Shown: positions 18,767-28,783, numbered from the stretch's first letter. The stretch is 64,000 bases of DNA from Pseudoalteromonas prydzensis (GCF_011050055.1 NZ_DRGM01000128.1:44850-108849); one strand, 5' to 3'. Numbers and translations are program-made. Notes: generated by a model from the letters alone, not told the origin.

Positions 18767-18792
18767 AAAAAGTGAGCAAATGCTCACTTTTT
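18767..18792 (+). terminator. Terminator after the cupin relic
   Basis: Perfect 12-bp stem AAAAAGTGAGCA / TGCTCACTTTTT with a 2-nt loop. Confidence 0.8.
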
Positions 18793-18881
18793 ACTTTTCC
18801 TGCTGTATTTTGATTCGCTTCATAATTTATTAATCTAATTTAACGTATGCTCAAAGCTTAACGTATAAATGAGACTAAGTT

Positions 18882-19262
18882 ATGACACATTTAAACCATG
18901 GTTTATCTATTGATATTGAAGGCGCAGGCCGTGAGTTTTTCTTAACATTAAAAGCAGTTGGTAAGCTTACTCACGAAGATTATAAAACCATTCCCCCGAT
19001 GATTGATTCAGCCCTATCGCAAGTAAAACAGCCAATAATAAATGTCCTCATTGACAGTATCGAGTTTCAGGGCGGTGGCTTTAGAGCCGCATGGGATGAT
19101 TTAAAGTTAGGTATAAAGCATAATAAAGAGCTGAAAAAAGTTGCTATATATGGCAATAAAAAATGGCAGTCCAATATTGCTAAAATAGGCAACCGCGTTG
19201 TATCAGGTGAAATGGCCTATTTTGAAAATGCGACGGCTGCAATTGATTGGCTACAAGAGTAG
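18882..19262 (+). CDS. SpoIIAA/STAS-like protein
   Basis: A small soluble protein of 126 residues with the fold pattern of the SpoIIAA-like (STAS-like) family. It has alternating strand and helix segments, including FFLTLKAVGKLTHEDYKT, the central strand NVLIDSIEFQGGGF and VAIYGNKKWQ. Members are found alone in many Proteobacteria, and their role is unknown. Some STAS proteins bind nucleotides or lipids. It lies alone between terminators and the convergent sucrose genes, so the context gives no clue. Confidence 0.75.
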   Translation: MTHLNHGLSIDIEGAGREFFLTLKAVGKLTHEDYKTIPPMIDSALSQVKQPIINVLIDSIEFQGGGFRAAWDDLKLGIKHNKELKKVAIYGNKKWQSNIAKIGNRVVSGEMAYFENATAAIDWLQE

Positions 19263-19346
19263 GGTATTTATAAAACACTATAAATACCAAGCGCTGCTGT
19301 CGTTTACTGCCAGTCAATACTCATTGACTGGCATTACTTTAATCGT

Positions 19347-20294
19347 TTAAATCACATCAACCAAAATTGGTAATGCGGGAAATGCGCCCTTGGCTAAACA
19401 GGCTTTTGCACCACAGCGAAGGCCGAAATTTAAAGCACGTTTTACTATTTGCTGCTTGTTGAGTTTATCCATAAGCAATACATCTTCATCATTATGATTT
19501 AAGTAATACAACACTCCGGCAATAAACGCATCGCCCGCACTGGTGGTATCAACCGCAGTAATAGTTGGTGCAGCTTCAGTAAACGTAAATGCGTTATGGT
19601 AAACGGTGGCAGGCGCGGGACCATCGGTTAAAAACACCAAGCTAACATCCGTATCTAGAATAGATTGCAAGTAATCATCAGGTGCTTGCTTTGTTTGCTC
19701 AGCTAAAAAGTTTAGCTCATCCCGCGATAGCTTAACGATATCGCAATAGGCGTAACATGCGCGTACGTTGTGCTCAATGTCATTGCTATTTTGCCACAAG
19801 CTATAGCGTAAATTCACATCAAAGCTGATTAGCTTGTGGTTATTTTTAGCCAGCTTTAAGGCATTAACAGTGGTGTTTGCAATGGCTTTATCTGTCAGCG
19901 TATTTGAGCAAAAGTGCAGTGTGCTTAAATCTTCCCACTGTATGTGTGCTAAATGATCACAGGTTAACAGTAAGTCAGCGGTATTGTGGCGATAAAAGTT
20001 AAAACTGCGCTCACCGGTTTCATCTAAGCTGACAATAACCATTGCCGTTTGGGAACCTTTAATCGTAAATAAGTATTCAGTGCTGACATTGTATTGTGCC
20101 AGCGCATTGCTTAATTGTGTAGCAAAATAGTCATCGCCCATACCGCCACAAAAAGCCGCTTTGCCGCCCAATTTGGCATAACCTACCGCTACATTGGCAG
20201 GAGCACCGCCAGCAATGGGTAAATAAGCACTGTTTTGAGGATCTTGTGGCAGCATATCAATAAGCAGCTCGCCAAGGCTAAGTAATTTGGTCAT
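19347..20294 (-). CDS. PfkB-family fructokinase
   Basis: A 315-residue ribokinase/PfkB sugar kinase. The first signature GGAPANVAVGYAKLGGKAA is near residue 29 and the second, with the anion hole and catalytic Asp, is DTTSAGDAFIAGVLYYL near residue 245. Beside sucrose phosphorylase it should phosphorylate the fructose that enzyme releases to fructose 6-phosphate. It lies downstream of the TonB-receptor gene on the same strand, behind a hairpin terminator, so it is probably expressed by partial read-through. Fructose as substrate is inferred from the cluster. Confidence 0.88.
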   Translation of the reverse strand: MTKLLSLGELLIDMLPQDPQNSAYLPIAGGAPANVAVGYAKLGGKAAFCGGMGDDYFATQLSNALAQYNVSTEYLFTIKGSQTAMVIVSLDETGERSFNFYRHNTADLLLTCDHLAHIQWEDLSTLHFCSNTLTDKAIANTTVNALKLAKNNHKLISFDVNLRYSLWQNSNDIEHNVRACYAYCDIVKLSRDELNFLAEQTKQAPDDYLQSILDTDVSLVFLTDGPAPATVYHNAFTFTEAAPTITAVDTTSAGDAFIAGVLYYLNHNDEDVLLMDKLNKQQIVKRALNFGLRCGAKACLAKGAFPALPILVDVI

Positions 20295-20304
20295 GTTGTA
20301 AATC

Positions 20305-20329
20305 CTAAAAAACCTAGCCGGGGCTAGGT
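20305..20329 (-). terminator. Intergenic terminator between receptor and fructokinase genes
   Basis: ACCTAGCC-GG-GGCTAGGT, an 8-bp perfect stem; read leftward it is followed by TTTTTT and then the AGGATTT ribosome site of the fructokinase gene, so it can tune read-through. Confidence 0.7.
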
Positions 20330-20423
20330 CAAAAGTAATGGGAGAGTCATTTAAGGTAAATGGATGTTAGGGGTTTAAGCGCTGAACATACATTACTCAG
20401 CGCTTAAAAACACTAAAGCTCGG

Positions 20424-22820
20424 TTAATTAAATAGATATTTAAGCGTTAGTGACGTTGTACGGCCGTTAATAGTGCGGGCACGAATAATATTATTATCTG
20501 GAATAGACCCTTCTTCGGCTTCTGTAATACCGACTGTATCGAATAGGTTATTTACATTAAGCGCGATGCTCAGGTTTTCAGATAAATCGTAGCTTACAAA
20601 GCCGTTAACTTGGGTGTAACCAGCAAATTTAAGGTCGTTGTTGTCTTGAGCGTATGCATCGGTAGTGCCAATAAAGCTTACACCAGCTGCACCTTTCTCG
20701 TAGCTATAACGCGCCATTAGTGAGTAAATTAAATCTGCTTGGCGTCGAGGCGTATTGCCTACCACTTCAGGCGTGAGTGCATCTTTAACAATTTCCGCAT
20801 CGGTCCAAGTTAGGTTACCGCGAAAATCCCATGCATCAATGAAGTAGGTTGATTCAATCTCAATCCCTTTCGCTTCATATTCACGGTCGAAAAAGTTTTG
20901 TGAAGTGGCTTCAAAATTCTGCTCTTCCGTTTCTGCATAAAAAGCAGTTGCAAATACAGAGAAGGAATCAAAACGTTTTTTAACCCCAAACTCATATTGA
21001 TTAACTTCATCTACAGCATCTTCTTTAGCAACCGAGCCATCTGCACGCACTTTACCAAATAAAAGTCGGTCAGCATTTGCACGTCCGCCTTTACTGATAC
21101 GAGCAAATGTCGCTAGGCTTGGATCAATTTGATAGTTAGCACCAATTGAATAAGAGGTGTAGTTCCAGTCGTAGTTAACTGGGCTGGCATTAGTAATATC
21201 AATACCTGCAACATTTTGTTCAGGTACGGATATTTCACCATCGCGATTCATATCAACTGTAGAGGTTACTGCACCTGCGTAGTTACCGCGCGCTTCGCCA
21301 CTATCATAACGGGCACTTGCATCAATACTTACATCGCCAAGTTTTGTAGAAAATGCAACGTACGGGGCGCGGGTGTCGTATTCTGTGTCGTAATCACGCT
21401 GACAACAGTCACTTCCCCAAAAAGGTGTGCCGTAAGCGTACAAACCGTTATCAGAAAATGCAGTACCATCGGCAGCGGTAACATTTAGTAAGGCAGCATT
21501 GTCACCCTTAAGCTCCATTAGATAAGAGTTCCATAACCACGACATGGCAATGTTTTGCGTTGATGCGTAGTAACCAAACGTAATGCTGGTGTCGTCATCA
21601 AGCGATTTAGTTAGTTTGAAGTCGTTCACAATAGAGTCAAAGTCGTTCATTGTCACGTCAAACGTATGGATACGCATGGCTAAATCGTCATTAAATGCAG
21701 CCCCAGTATTTGCATTGCTGAGTGTTGCACCTGCGCCGCCAATACTTTCTGCAATCGACGTTGCACTGCCTACTTGTGCAGGAATAAGTGAATTAAAGTT
21801 ACCGCTTACAGAGGATTTACGAAAACGGTTTTCGATACGCCAATCATTGTCTAAGTCAAATACTGCTTCAAAGCCAATTGAGTCAACGTTAGGGTTCATA
21901 CCATCGCGAATATCGCCACTGCTAATTTGGTTTTCGCCGTTTAGACGCACTGTTTTTGTAAATAATGCCGAGTGTGGTGTATCCGATTGTGCGTCAAACC
22001 CAGGGATAGAATCGCCATTTGCATACATTGGCATCGGTAAGTAACCTACGCTTTTATCATCTAAGTGCTTGTAATAAATTCGCACATAGCCGTTTTCAAA
22101 CTCTTTGGTTAGGTTGGCTTTAATTTGCCCGCCTTTATTTGCTGTGTAACCTGTTTCGCGCGGACCTTCACCTTGGCGAACAAAACCACCGACATGAAAA
22201 CGTACGCTATCGCTTAAGTAAGTACCGTATTCAAAGTCTGTACGAACGCTATCGTAATCGAGGCCCAGCGTCGTTGATACGCTGCCTGATTCGTTTTCAC
22301 CATTTTTAGAAATAAAGTTAATAATGCCGCCAGGTGCATTACTTGCCGCTGTTGATGCTGAGCCGCCACGAATTGATTCGATAGTGTGTACGGTATTATC
22401 TAAGCGCATAAAAATATCAGCGTTACCAAAAGCGATATCACCGTATTGCAGTACCGGTAAACCGTCTTCTTGTAATTGTAAAAATTTGGCACCGCCAGAT
22501 GCAACAGGTAAACCACGCACAGCAATGTTTGCGTTACCTTCACCGCCGGTCGATTCTGCGCGAATACCCGGAATGATTCTAAATGCCTCAGCGGTTGAGC
22601 GAGGAGTAGACACTTCAACTTGTTCAAGCGACAAGCTACTGACAGATACGCTTGATGCCATAATTGTTGTACGACGTGGTACACCAGTTACAACGATTGT
22701 TTCAAGACCTTTGTTAGCTTGTACTTGAGAATTTTGCTCTTCTTGCTGTGCATGTACGCCTTGGCTTACGGCAAGTGCTAATGCACTGATTAAATATAAA
22801 GGTGTGTTGTGTGTTGTCAT
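20424..22820 (-). CDS. TonB-dependent receptor, probably for sucrose
   Basis: Outer-membrane receptor of about 798 residues. The start at 22820 gives a clean signal peptide (MTTHNTPLYLISALALAVSQGVHA) with AGG upstream. An in-frame ATG nine codons earlier lacks one. An N-terminal plug (TTIMASSVSVSSLSLEQVEV ... GIRAESTGGEGNANIAVRG) is followed by the 22-strand barrel ending in LTLKYLFN. It imports a ligand through the TonB system. Its 5' region holds a 42-bp palindrome, the operator shared with the sucrose phosphorylase gene, so sucrose or a related glucoside is the inferred ligand, like SuxA of Xanthomonas. Confidence 0.88.
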   Translation of the reverse strand: MTTHNTPLYLISALALAVSQGVHAQQEEQNSQVQANKGLETIVVTGVPRRTTIMASSVSVSSLSLEQVEVSTPRSTAEAFRIIPGIRAESTGGEGNANIAVRGLPVASGGAKFLQLQEDGLPVLQYGDIAFGNADIFMRLDNTVHTIESIRGGSASTAASNAPGGIINFISKNGENESGSVSTTLGLDYDSVRTDFEYGTYLSDSVRFHVGGFVRQGEGPRETGYTANKGGQIKANLTKEFENGYVRIYYKHLDDKSVGYLPMPMYANGDSIPGFDAQSDTPHSALFTKTVRLNGENQISSGDIRDGMNPNVDSIGFEAVFDLDNDWRIENRFRKSSVSGNFNSLIPAQVGSATSIAESIGGAGATLSNANTGAAFNDDLAMRIHTFDVTMNDFDSIVNDFKLTKSLDDDTSITFGYYASTQNIAMSWLWNSYLMELKGDNAALLNVTAADGTAFSDNGLYAYGTPFWGSDCCQRDYDTEYDTRAPYVAFSTKLGDVSIDASARYDSGEARGNYAGAVTSTVDMNRDGEISVPEQNVAGIDITNASPVNYDWNYTSYSIGANYQIDPSLATFARISKGGRANADRLLFGKVRADGSVAKEDAVDEVNQYEFGVKKRFDSFSVFATAFYAETEEQNFEATSQNFFDREYEAKGIEIESTYFIDAWDFRGNLTWTDAEIVKDALTPEVVGNTPRRQADLIYSLMARYSYEKGAAGVSFIGTTDAYAQDNNDLKFAGYTQVNGFVSYDLSENLSIALNVNNLFDTVGITEAEEGSIPDNNIIRARTINGRTTSLTLKYLFN

Positions 22821-22851
22821 GGTTACGCCTCGTTGTGTTGAACCCAATTGG

Positions 22852-22893
22852 ATTTGTTATTTTTACTTAATCGATTAAGTAAAAATAACAAAT
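22852..22893. promoter_or_regulatory. 42-bp perfect palindrome, LacI-family operator
   Basis: Two 21-base arms are exactly complementary with no spacer, centred between 22872 and 22873. The core ACTTAATCGATTAAGT recurs at 24360, ahead of sucrose phosphorylase. It lies about 32-73 bp upstream of the receptor ATG and is the likely binding site of the LacI protein encoded at 25885-26916. Confidence 0.8.
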
Positions 22894-22988
22894 ATTTTAC
22901 AAGAAGCAAATTATTTTGTGTTTAATTTGCTCTTTTTTTATTCATTCATTGATTTATAAAGTATTTTTTATTGTCTTAGAATATAGCT

Positions 22989-24218
22989 TTACTCAGTTAC
23001 AGGATTACCTTGCTGTAAAGCCGTTGCTGATGGATCTTTAAAATAATTAAACAGCATCGCTAAAAATAAAATCACAGCAAAGCCCGTAGCTAAGTAAAAA
23101 CCGTAACGCACATGGCCAAAGTAATCGCTGATCATACCCATAAATAAAGGCGCTAACGCGGCTGAAAGTGCGGTAAAAAATAATATCACCCCCGCCACAG
23201 CACCGTGCTGTTGCACTGCAAAGCAGGATATACCTTTAGAGTTTAAAGTGGGATAAACCATCGACATAAATAACCCCGAAAGTGGCAGTAAACTCACAGC
23301 CCAATCAACGCCACCGAATAATGTACCGACATAACACAGCGCAATACCTAAGCTTAAATAGGCCATAACACCTTGCCAGCTATAGCGGTTTAATAACCAT
23401 ACGGCAATAAATCGCCCTGCGGCACGCAGTACAAAAAATATCGTCAGTGCATAGGTTGCAAGTAGTGGCCAGGAGCCGGTGTAATCTTTTAACAGCGTAG
23501 GCATCCATACATAAATAGCAACCTCAGTGGCTACGTAAAGGGCAATCGCCAGCGAAAAACCGAGCGCATATGGATCTTTGATCATTTTCATGGTGGTGGC
23601 AAGCGAAGTGGGCTTTGCGGTGGTTTTTACAACGGGCGGGTAGTCTGCATGCCACGCCAGGAAAGCGAGAATTAAACACATTACACCAGCAATAATGTAC
23701 AGGTAAGTCCAGCTTACATTTTGCACCAGTAAGATGCCCACCAGAGCTGGCCCTACAATGGCGCCAATGCCAAAAAAGCCTTCTACCTTATTCATCGTTT
23801 TAGTGTGATCTTCGTTACTATGTGAAATATCACCAAGTAACGCAAGCGCCCCTGTTTTAAATAAACCAATCGCTAAGCCTATGCAGCAAAGTAGCAATAA
23901 AAAGAAGGCAAAGCTGGTGCTAAACGCAAACAAAAAACAACTTGCTGAAAATATTAAAAGGCCCAGCATGATGGTTGTTTTACGGCCTAAACTGTCGGCT
24001 AAAAAACCTAAAAACAATCCACTAAAAGCAATTAGCGCCATAGGTGCATAATGGAATGCGCTTGCTTGGGTCATGCTTAAACCAAACTCTTTAATAAGTT
24101 CGGGTATGATCATGCCTACCGCATCAGAAGTCATGGCAAACATAAAAAACATCATATATGTAAGCCAGCGTATTTGTTGCAACGGATCGCTGCTTACGTG
24201 TGTGTGTGATTTTGTCAT
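22989..24218 (-). CDS. MFS transporter, probably sucrose/proton symporter
   Basis: A 12-segment major-facilitator protein of about 409 residues. The MFS loop 2-3 motif GFLADSLGRKTT appears near residue 65. ATG 24218 is preceded by GAGGAAAA; the longer in-frame start 11 codons earlier is less well placed. It lies in a sucrose cluster with a phosphorolytic enzyme and no PTS, so it probably carries intact sucrose across the inner membrane after the TonB receptor has moved it across the outer one. The substrate is inferred from context; related family members carry other sugars. Confidence 0.82.
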   Translation of the reverse strand: MTKSHTHVSSDPLQQIRWLTYMMFFMFAMTSDAVGMIIPELIKEFGLSMTQASAFHYAPMALIAFSGLFLGFLADSLGRKTTIMLGLLIFSASCFLFAFSTSFAFFLLLLCCIGLAIGLFKTGALALLGDISHSNEDHTKTMNKVEGFFGIGAIVGPALVGILLVQNVSWTYLYIIAGVMCLILAFLAWHADYPPVVKTTAKPTSLATTMKMIKDPYALGFSLAIALYVATEVAIYVWMPTLLKDYTGSWPLLATYALTIFFVLRAAGRFIAVWLLNRYSWQGVMAYLSLGIALCYVGTLFGGVDWAVSLLPLSGLFMSMVYPTLNSKGISCFAVQQHGAVAGVILFFTALSAALAPLFMGMISDYFGHVRYGFYLATGFAVILFLAMLFNYFKDPSATALQQGNPVTE

Positions 24219-24359
24219 GTACTTTTTCCTCGTTAAATGCTCAGTTAACACTCAGTAAGTCAGTTAGTTACTTATTGTAGTATTACGTGAGCCACGATTT
24301 TTGTATGTAAAATTATTAAAAATTACTTGTAAATTCTCACTTGCTAGTTAAAGATATAT

Positions 24360-24373
24360 CTTAATCGATTAAG
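24360..24373. promoter_or_regulatory. LacI-family operator upstream of sucrose phosphorylase
   Basis: CTTAATCGATTAAG, a 14-bp perfect palindrome identical to the core of the 22852-22893 palindrome. It ends 21 bp before the sucrose phosphorylase ATG. Confidence 0.8.
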
Positions 24374-24394
24374 TTTCAACATGGTAATCACACA

Positions 24395-25867
24395 ATGATG
24401 AAGAATAAAGTTCAATTGATCACATACGCTGATCGGATCACTGGTCAAGATATCAACGCCTTGACCACACTTTTAAATGGCCCATTACACGGCGTATTTG
24501 GAGGTGTGCACCTATTGCCCTTCTATAATCCAATTGATGGTAGTGATGCAGGCTTTGACCCTATTGATCATAGTGCCGTGGATGAACGGATCGGTACTTG
24601 GCAAGACATTCAAGTGTTAGGGGCAGACTATGATCTGATGGCCGATTTGATTGTAAATCATGTATCGGCGCAATCTTTTCAGTTTCAGGACGTACTAGCA
24701 AAAGGTAAAGCATCACCGTTTTGGGATTTATTTTTAACGAAAGAAGATGTCTTTCCAAATGAGATGAGCGACGCCGAGCAAAAAGCGATTTACCGCCCGC
24801 GCCCAGGCAGTTGTTTTACTCCAATGCTATGTGGTGATGGTCAAACGTATGATTTTTGGACCACCTTTACCGATAATCAAATCGACATTAACGTTAAAGT
24901 CGCTGCGGGCGTTGCGTATTTAAATAATGTATTAACGAAGTTCTCTGCTAATAACGTTAATATTATTCGTTTAGATGCGGCGGGTTACGCGATTAAGCAA
25001 GCGGGCACAAACTGCTTTATGCTAGATGAAACGTTTGATTATTTAGATAAGTTATCGGCGCAAGCTAATGCATTGGGCATGGAAACAATTGCTGAAATTC
25101 ACAGTCATTATCAAACTCAAGTTGACGTCGCAAAGCGGGTCAATATGGTTTATGACTTCGCATTACCGCCCTTGATTTTGCACAGCTTATTTACCAATAA
25201 TAGTGATGCACTGGTACAGTGGTTAAATATTTCGCCACGTAATTGCCTAACGGTACTGGATACCCACGATGGTATTGGCATTATTGATGCGGGTCCGATG
25301 GGTGATAAGCCAGGATTATTAAATGCAGCGCAAATTGATAATCTAGTTGAAACCATTCATGCAAATAGCAATAACCAAAGCCGCCAAGCAACTGGGGCTG
25401 CCGCCAGTAATGTTGATTTATACCAAGTAAATTGCACCTATTACAATGCGTTAGGCGCAAATGACTTAGATTATTTAGTTGCGCGCGCGATTCAATTTTT
25501 TGCCCCAGGTGTGCCGCAAGTTTATTACGGCGGCCTTTTCGGCTGCGAAAACGACATGGCGTTATTGGCGAAATCTAATGTTGGTCGTGATATTAATCGG
25601 CCATATTTAGATGCTGAAATTATATCGCAAGCACTTGCTAAACCGGTTGTAAAAGGACTTTTAAAGTTAATCGCAGTTCGTAATAATCACAGTGCTTTTG
25701 GCGGAGAGTTTAGTGTTGCAGGCAGTGCTAATAGTTGTAGCCTAAAATGGCAGCAAGGCGAGCAAGCTATTGAGCTGAAGATCAACTTTGCATCTCGCGA
25801 AGCGTTAATTATTGAACATAATTCGACAGAGCAAGTGCTGACATCATTAAGCGATTTATTAAACTAG
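24395..25867 (+). CDS. Sucrose phosphorylase (GH13 subfamily 18)
   Basis: Cytoplasmic GH13 enzyme of 490 residues that splits sucrose with phosphate into glucose 1-phosphate and fructose, saving one ATP. It starts with QLITYADRITG, typical of the subfamily. Catalytic residues are visible: nucleophile Asp194 (IIRLDAAGYA), acid/base Glu234 (ETIAEIHSHY) and transition-state stabiliser Asp292 (VLDTHDGIGI), at the spacing of the Bifidobacterium enzyme. GANDLDYLVARAIQFFAPGVPQVYYGGL near the C-terminal half is also characteristic. It is divergent from the MFS gene, sharing the regulatory region with the CTTAATCGATTAAG operator. Related glucosylglycerate phosphorylases are an alternative, but the fructokinase favours sucrose. 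Confidence 0.85.
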   Translation: MMKNKVQLITYADRITGQDINALTTLLNGPLHGVFGGVHLLPFYNPIDGSDAGFDPIDHSAVDERIGTWQDIQVLGADYDLMADLIVNHVSAQSFQFQDVLAKGKASPFWDLFLTKEDVFPNEMSDAEQKAIYRPRPGSCFTPMLCGDGQTYDFWTTFTDNQIDINVKVAAGVAYLNNVLTKFSANNVNIIRLDAAGYAIKQAGTNCFMLDETFDYLDKLSAQANALGMETIAEIHSHYQTQVDVAKRVNMVYDFALPPLILHSLFTNNSDALVQWLNISPRNCLTVLDTHDGIGIIDAGPMGDKPGLLNAAQIDNLVETIHANSNNQSRQATGAAASNVDLYQVNCTYYNALGANDLDYLVARAIQFFAPGVPQVYYGGLFGCENDMALLAKSNVGRDINRPYLDAEIISQALAKPVVKGLLKLIAVRNNHSAFGGEFSVAGSANSCSLKWQQGEQAIELKINFASREALIIEHNSTEQVLTSLSDLLN

Positions 25868-25884
25868 TTTTATCTAAGCACTTA

Positions 25885-26916
25885 TTAGCTACTTTGGCCT
25901 AATTGTAGTTCATAGTTAATGAGTGCTTTTTGCTCTTCTTTAGTAATAAATAAATTGGCGGCTAGCGCGCCTTTCTCTTCACTGTTTTGATGAATTGTGG
26001 TTAGTTTAGGCACGAATCGCCGTGCTTCATCAATGCCATCAAAACCAACAATGCGAATATCTTCAGGTATTTTTAAGCCTAACTTGAGTGCTTCACGCAT
26101 TGCAGCAAGGGCAATTAAATCACTCATACACAGCATTACAGAAGGACGCGGCAAGCTACACAGTGCTTCTTTAGCAGCAATGCTGGCGAAGCGTTCACTA
26201 CTTTCTGGAATATTCCAAATACGGTCTTCGGCGATGGGGATATCAAGCTCTGTGAGTGCTTTTTGATAACCACGTAAACGTTGATGAGCTATCGATTGGC
26301 CTGCCTCACATTCATGATGCTCATAGACGCGGCACAGCACGTTTTCATCCAGCAAACGCAGTCCTAATATAGCGACCTGATCGTCTTTGTTATGTAGAGC
26401 ATGTTTTGCCACTTCGTAGCTTGCTTGCTCGTTATTTATATTAACGGAGGCATTTCGGTCTATATCAAAATCAACAGTAACTACATGTTTAGGCACTGTT
26501 TTTAGTTGTTCGACTAATGATTGATTGCGCGGGCGACCATAACAAATAAAGCCATCAACAAAATCAACGACATTATTTAGGTTGTCGTTATTGCCTGAAA
26601 ATAACAAAAGATTGATACCGTCTTTTTCCAGTACAGAAGCCACCCCACGCATAAAACTGCTGGCCACAGGGTCTGACACCATGTACTCAATACTGTCGGG
26701 GAGTACCAGCGCAACAATATTAAATTTACCACGGCGTAATGATTGAGCTGCTTTATTTGGACCGAAGTACCCCAGCTCCTTACAAGCAGCTAAGATAGCT
26801 TCGCGTCGGCTTTTTGATAATTGGTCGGGACGATTAAAAGCATTGGAAACAGTTGCATTAGAAACGCCAAGTTCTTTTGCGATGCTTTTTAATGTCCAAT
26901 GATTTTTTTTACTCAT
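25885..26916 (-). CDS. LacI/GalR-family regulator of the sucrose cluster
   Basis: A 343-residue regulator with an N-terminal LacI helix-turn-helix (TLKSIAKELGVSNATVSNAFNRPD) and a periplasmic-binding-protein-like sensor domain. The ATG at 26916 starts two codons before the HTH region; a longer start at 26937 is possible. It lies convergent and 17 bp past the sucrose phosphorylase stop, and two palindromic TTAATCGATTAA operators near the transport and phosphorylase genes fit its recognition type. It probably represses until sucrose or a derivative is present; the effector is not known. Confidence 0.88.
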   Translation of the reverse strand: MSKKNHWTLKSIAKELGVSNATVSNAFNRPDQLSKSRREAILAACKELGYFGPNKAAQSLRRGKFNIVALVLPDSIEYMVSDPVASSFMRGVASVLEKDGINLLLFSGNNDNLNNVVDFVDGFICYGRPRNQSLVEQLKTVPKHVVTVDFDIDRNASVNINNEQASYEVAKHALHNKDDQVAILGLRLLDENVLCRVYEHHECEAGQSIAHQRLRGYQKALTELDIPIAEDRIWNIPESSERFASIAAKEALCSLPRPSVMLCMSDLIALAAMREALKLGLKIPEDIRIVGFDGIDEARRFVPKLTTIHQNSEEKGALAANLFITKEEQKALINYELQLGQSS

Positions 26917-27244
26917 ACCACTCTCAAAAATAGTCAACTTGTTATAGTCGATAAACTAACATATTTGAATTTAAATCAAAGCGTTAATTACGCTAGGCTG
27001 AAATTGTGCAGAGTTTGTTTATTATTGTTGTTTTTAATTCAAAAGTATTGCTTTTTCAATGCACTTTAACTACTACAAAAGGATTGATTTAATCTGTTGT
27101 ATGATATTTTAACTATATGATTTTAAAAAATATAGTTTTTATTACCATTAAAATGTTACATTGCTGGATAGCTAAAAAGTATCAAATAACCTAAACTTTA
27201 AAATACGCTAATAACAATAATAATGGGATAGTGACGTAGCTTTC
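26917..27244. other. Gene-free AT-rich region
   Basis: The region between the divergent LacI and EAL genes holds no ORF I would support. It is AT-rich and probably only carries the two promoters. Confidence 0.6.
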
Positions 27245-28783
27245 ATGAAAAAGTACCAAAAAAAATCATTGCTTGCTGGATTATTCGGTTTTATCGTGTT
27301 TATTTTTGGCGTTGTTATTATAGCGAGCTTAGCAGGGCAACGGCTCGGCCAGCAAATACAGACCGATGCAAAGTTATTAATTAACCATATTGATGCTGCT
27401 GATGCTGAACGGGAAAAGTTACTGTCTAGTTTAAATGCGTATAATTATACGCAATGCAATGACAGTACACTACTGGCTATGCGTAGAGCATTGTTTGACG
27501 CAACCTATGTGGTTGATATCGGCTTTTTTCAAAACGATAAGTTGGTCTGTACTGCAGGCAATGGCATACTCGCAAATCCACTTGATGATAGAGCTCCTGA
27601 TTACATTGAACGTGATGGAGTGCGAGTTAGGTTCGCTCCAGAATTTTCTCTGATCTTATTTCCTGAGCGTATTATGCAGGTGGTTATTGTGCGCCAACAT
27701 AATTATAACGTCATCCTTCAACCCTCTAAAATTGATTTACACAGCGTGCATGCTAAGACTTGGCAGGTATTTTTCAAAAGTGATCAGACGATAAATCACT
27801 TAACCGGCACTGAAGGCGTGTATAAAAAAGTAAGCTCATCTATGGTGTTACCGTATGAGAGTTTAACGCTCTGTAGCCAAGTGACCCCGAACTATTGTGT
27901 TGCAGTATTTTCGCCATGGCGGGAATTCATTAGCAAAAAACGTATGCTGTTCTTGATCTGTCTTACATTATGTGTGTTAGCGGGCTTATCAGCCGGTTTA
28001 ATGGCAAATTATTATCTGGCGACCAAACGTTCAACATGGCGTAGGGTACGTCGAGGATTACATCAACATTCTTTTTACTGGACTTATCAGCCGATCATAA
28101 ATTTACAAACGCAACAGGTGATTGGTTGCGAAGTCTTAGCGCGGTTTGAAGATAAGTTTGGCGCGCTTACTCCCGATGAATTTATTCCTTTAATTCGTAA
28201 GCATCAACAAACATGGCTGTTTACGCAAACCATGATCACCACCATGTTACACGAGCTGAGTGAAGCTAAAGAGCTGCCTGATAAATTTAAGGTTTCGGTA
28301 AATATTTTTCCGTATGATGTTCAACAAGGTCGATTATCAGAACTGATCCACATGCCAGCATTACTCGAGTCTCGGTTCAGTATTTGTTTAGAGATCACCG
28401 AAGATGAATACCTCGATTCAAACATTGCCCATAGCCATTTACAAAGTTTGGCTGATGCTGGGTTTACGCTATCAATTGATGATTTTGGCACCGGTTATTC
28501 TAATTTAGCTAATTTGCAAAATTTAAGTTTTCATCAACTTAAAATTGATCGCACCTTTGTACAAGATATTGCTACCGCAGGCTTAAAAGCTTCAATGATC
28601 CCAAATATTATGGAGCTAGTAACCAAGCTTGGCTATACCTGTGTTGCTGAAGGTATTGAAACGCAAGAGCAAGAAGCTATTTTAAAAACGGCGGGTGTGC
28701 AGTATGGGCAAGGTTGGAAATACGGCAAACCCATGCCAATAAAACAATTTAAACAGTTTATGGGTACCCAAAAAAACTCCTAA
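27245..28783 (+). CDS. Membrane EAL-domain cyclic-di-GMP phosphodiesterase with CSS sensor
   Basis: A 512-residue protein with a transmembrane segment near residues 8-30, a periplasmic region of about 200 residues, a second membrane segment near 235-258, and a C-terminal EAL domain. The periplasmic part contains the redox-active CSS-type cysteines (TQCNDSTL, LVCTAGN). The EAL domain shows GCEVLARFED (EVL in place of EAL), EITEDEY, SIDDFGTGYSNL, LKIDRTFVQ and AEGIETQEQ; these metal-binding acidic residues suggest it is active. It should lower cyclic di-GMP and so favour motility over biofilm, perhaps in response to periplasmic redox. No cognate partner is in the window. Confidence 0.85.
   Translation: MKKYQKKSLLAGLFGFIVFIFGVVIIASLAGQRLGQQIQTDAKLLINHIDAADAEREKLLSSLNAYNYTQCNDSTLLAMRRALFDATYVVDIGFFQNDKLVCTAGNGILANPLDDRAPDYIERDGVRVRFAPEFSLILFPERIMQVVIVRQHNYNVILQPSKIDLHSVHAKTWQVFFKSDQTINHLTGTEGVYKKVSSSMVLPYESLTLCSQVTPNYCVAVFSPWREFISKKRMLFLICLTLCVLAGLSAGLMANYYLATKRSTWRRVRRGLHQHSFYWTYQPIINLQTQQVIGCEVLARFEDKFGALTPDEFIPLIRKHQQTWLFTQTMITTMLHELSEAKELPDKFKVSVNIFPYDVQQGRLSELIHMPALLESRFSICLEITEDEYLDSNIAHSHLQSLADAGFTLSIDDFGTGYSNLANLQNLSFHQLKIDRTFVQDIATAGLKASMIPNIMELVTKLGYTCVAEGIETQEQEAILKTAGVQYGQGWKYGKPMPIKQFKQFMGTQKNS

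Noticed and set aside
21583..22044. A 153-codon open frame on the + strand inside the TonB receptor gene
   Set aside because: It is the antisense of a well-supported gene, with no family pattern and low-complexity composition.
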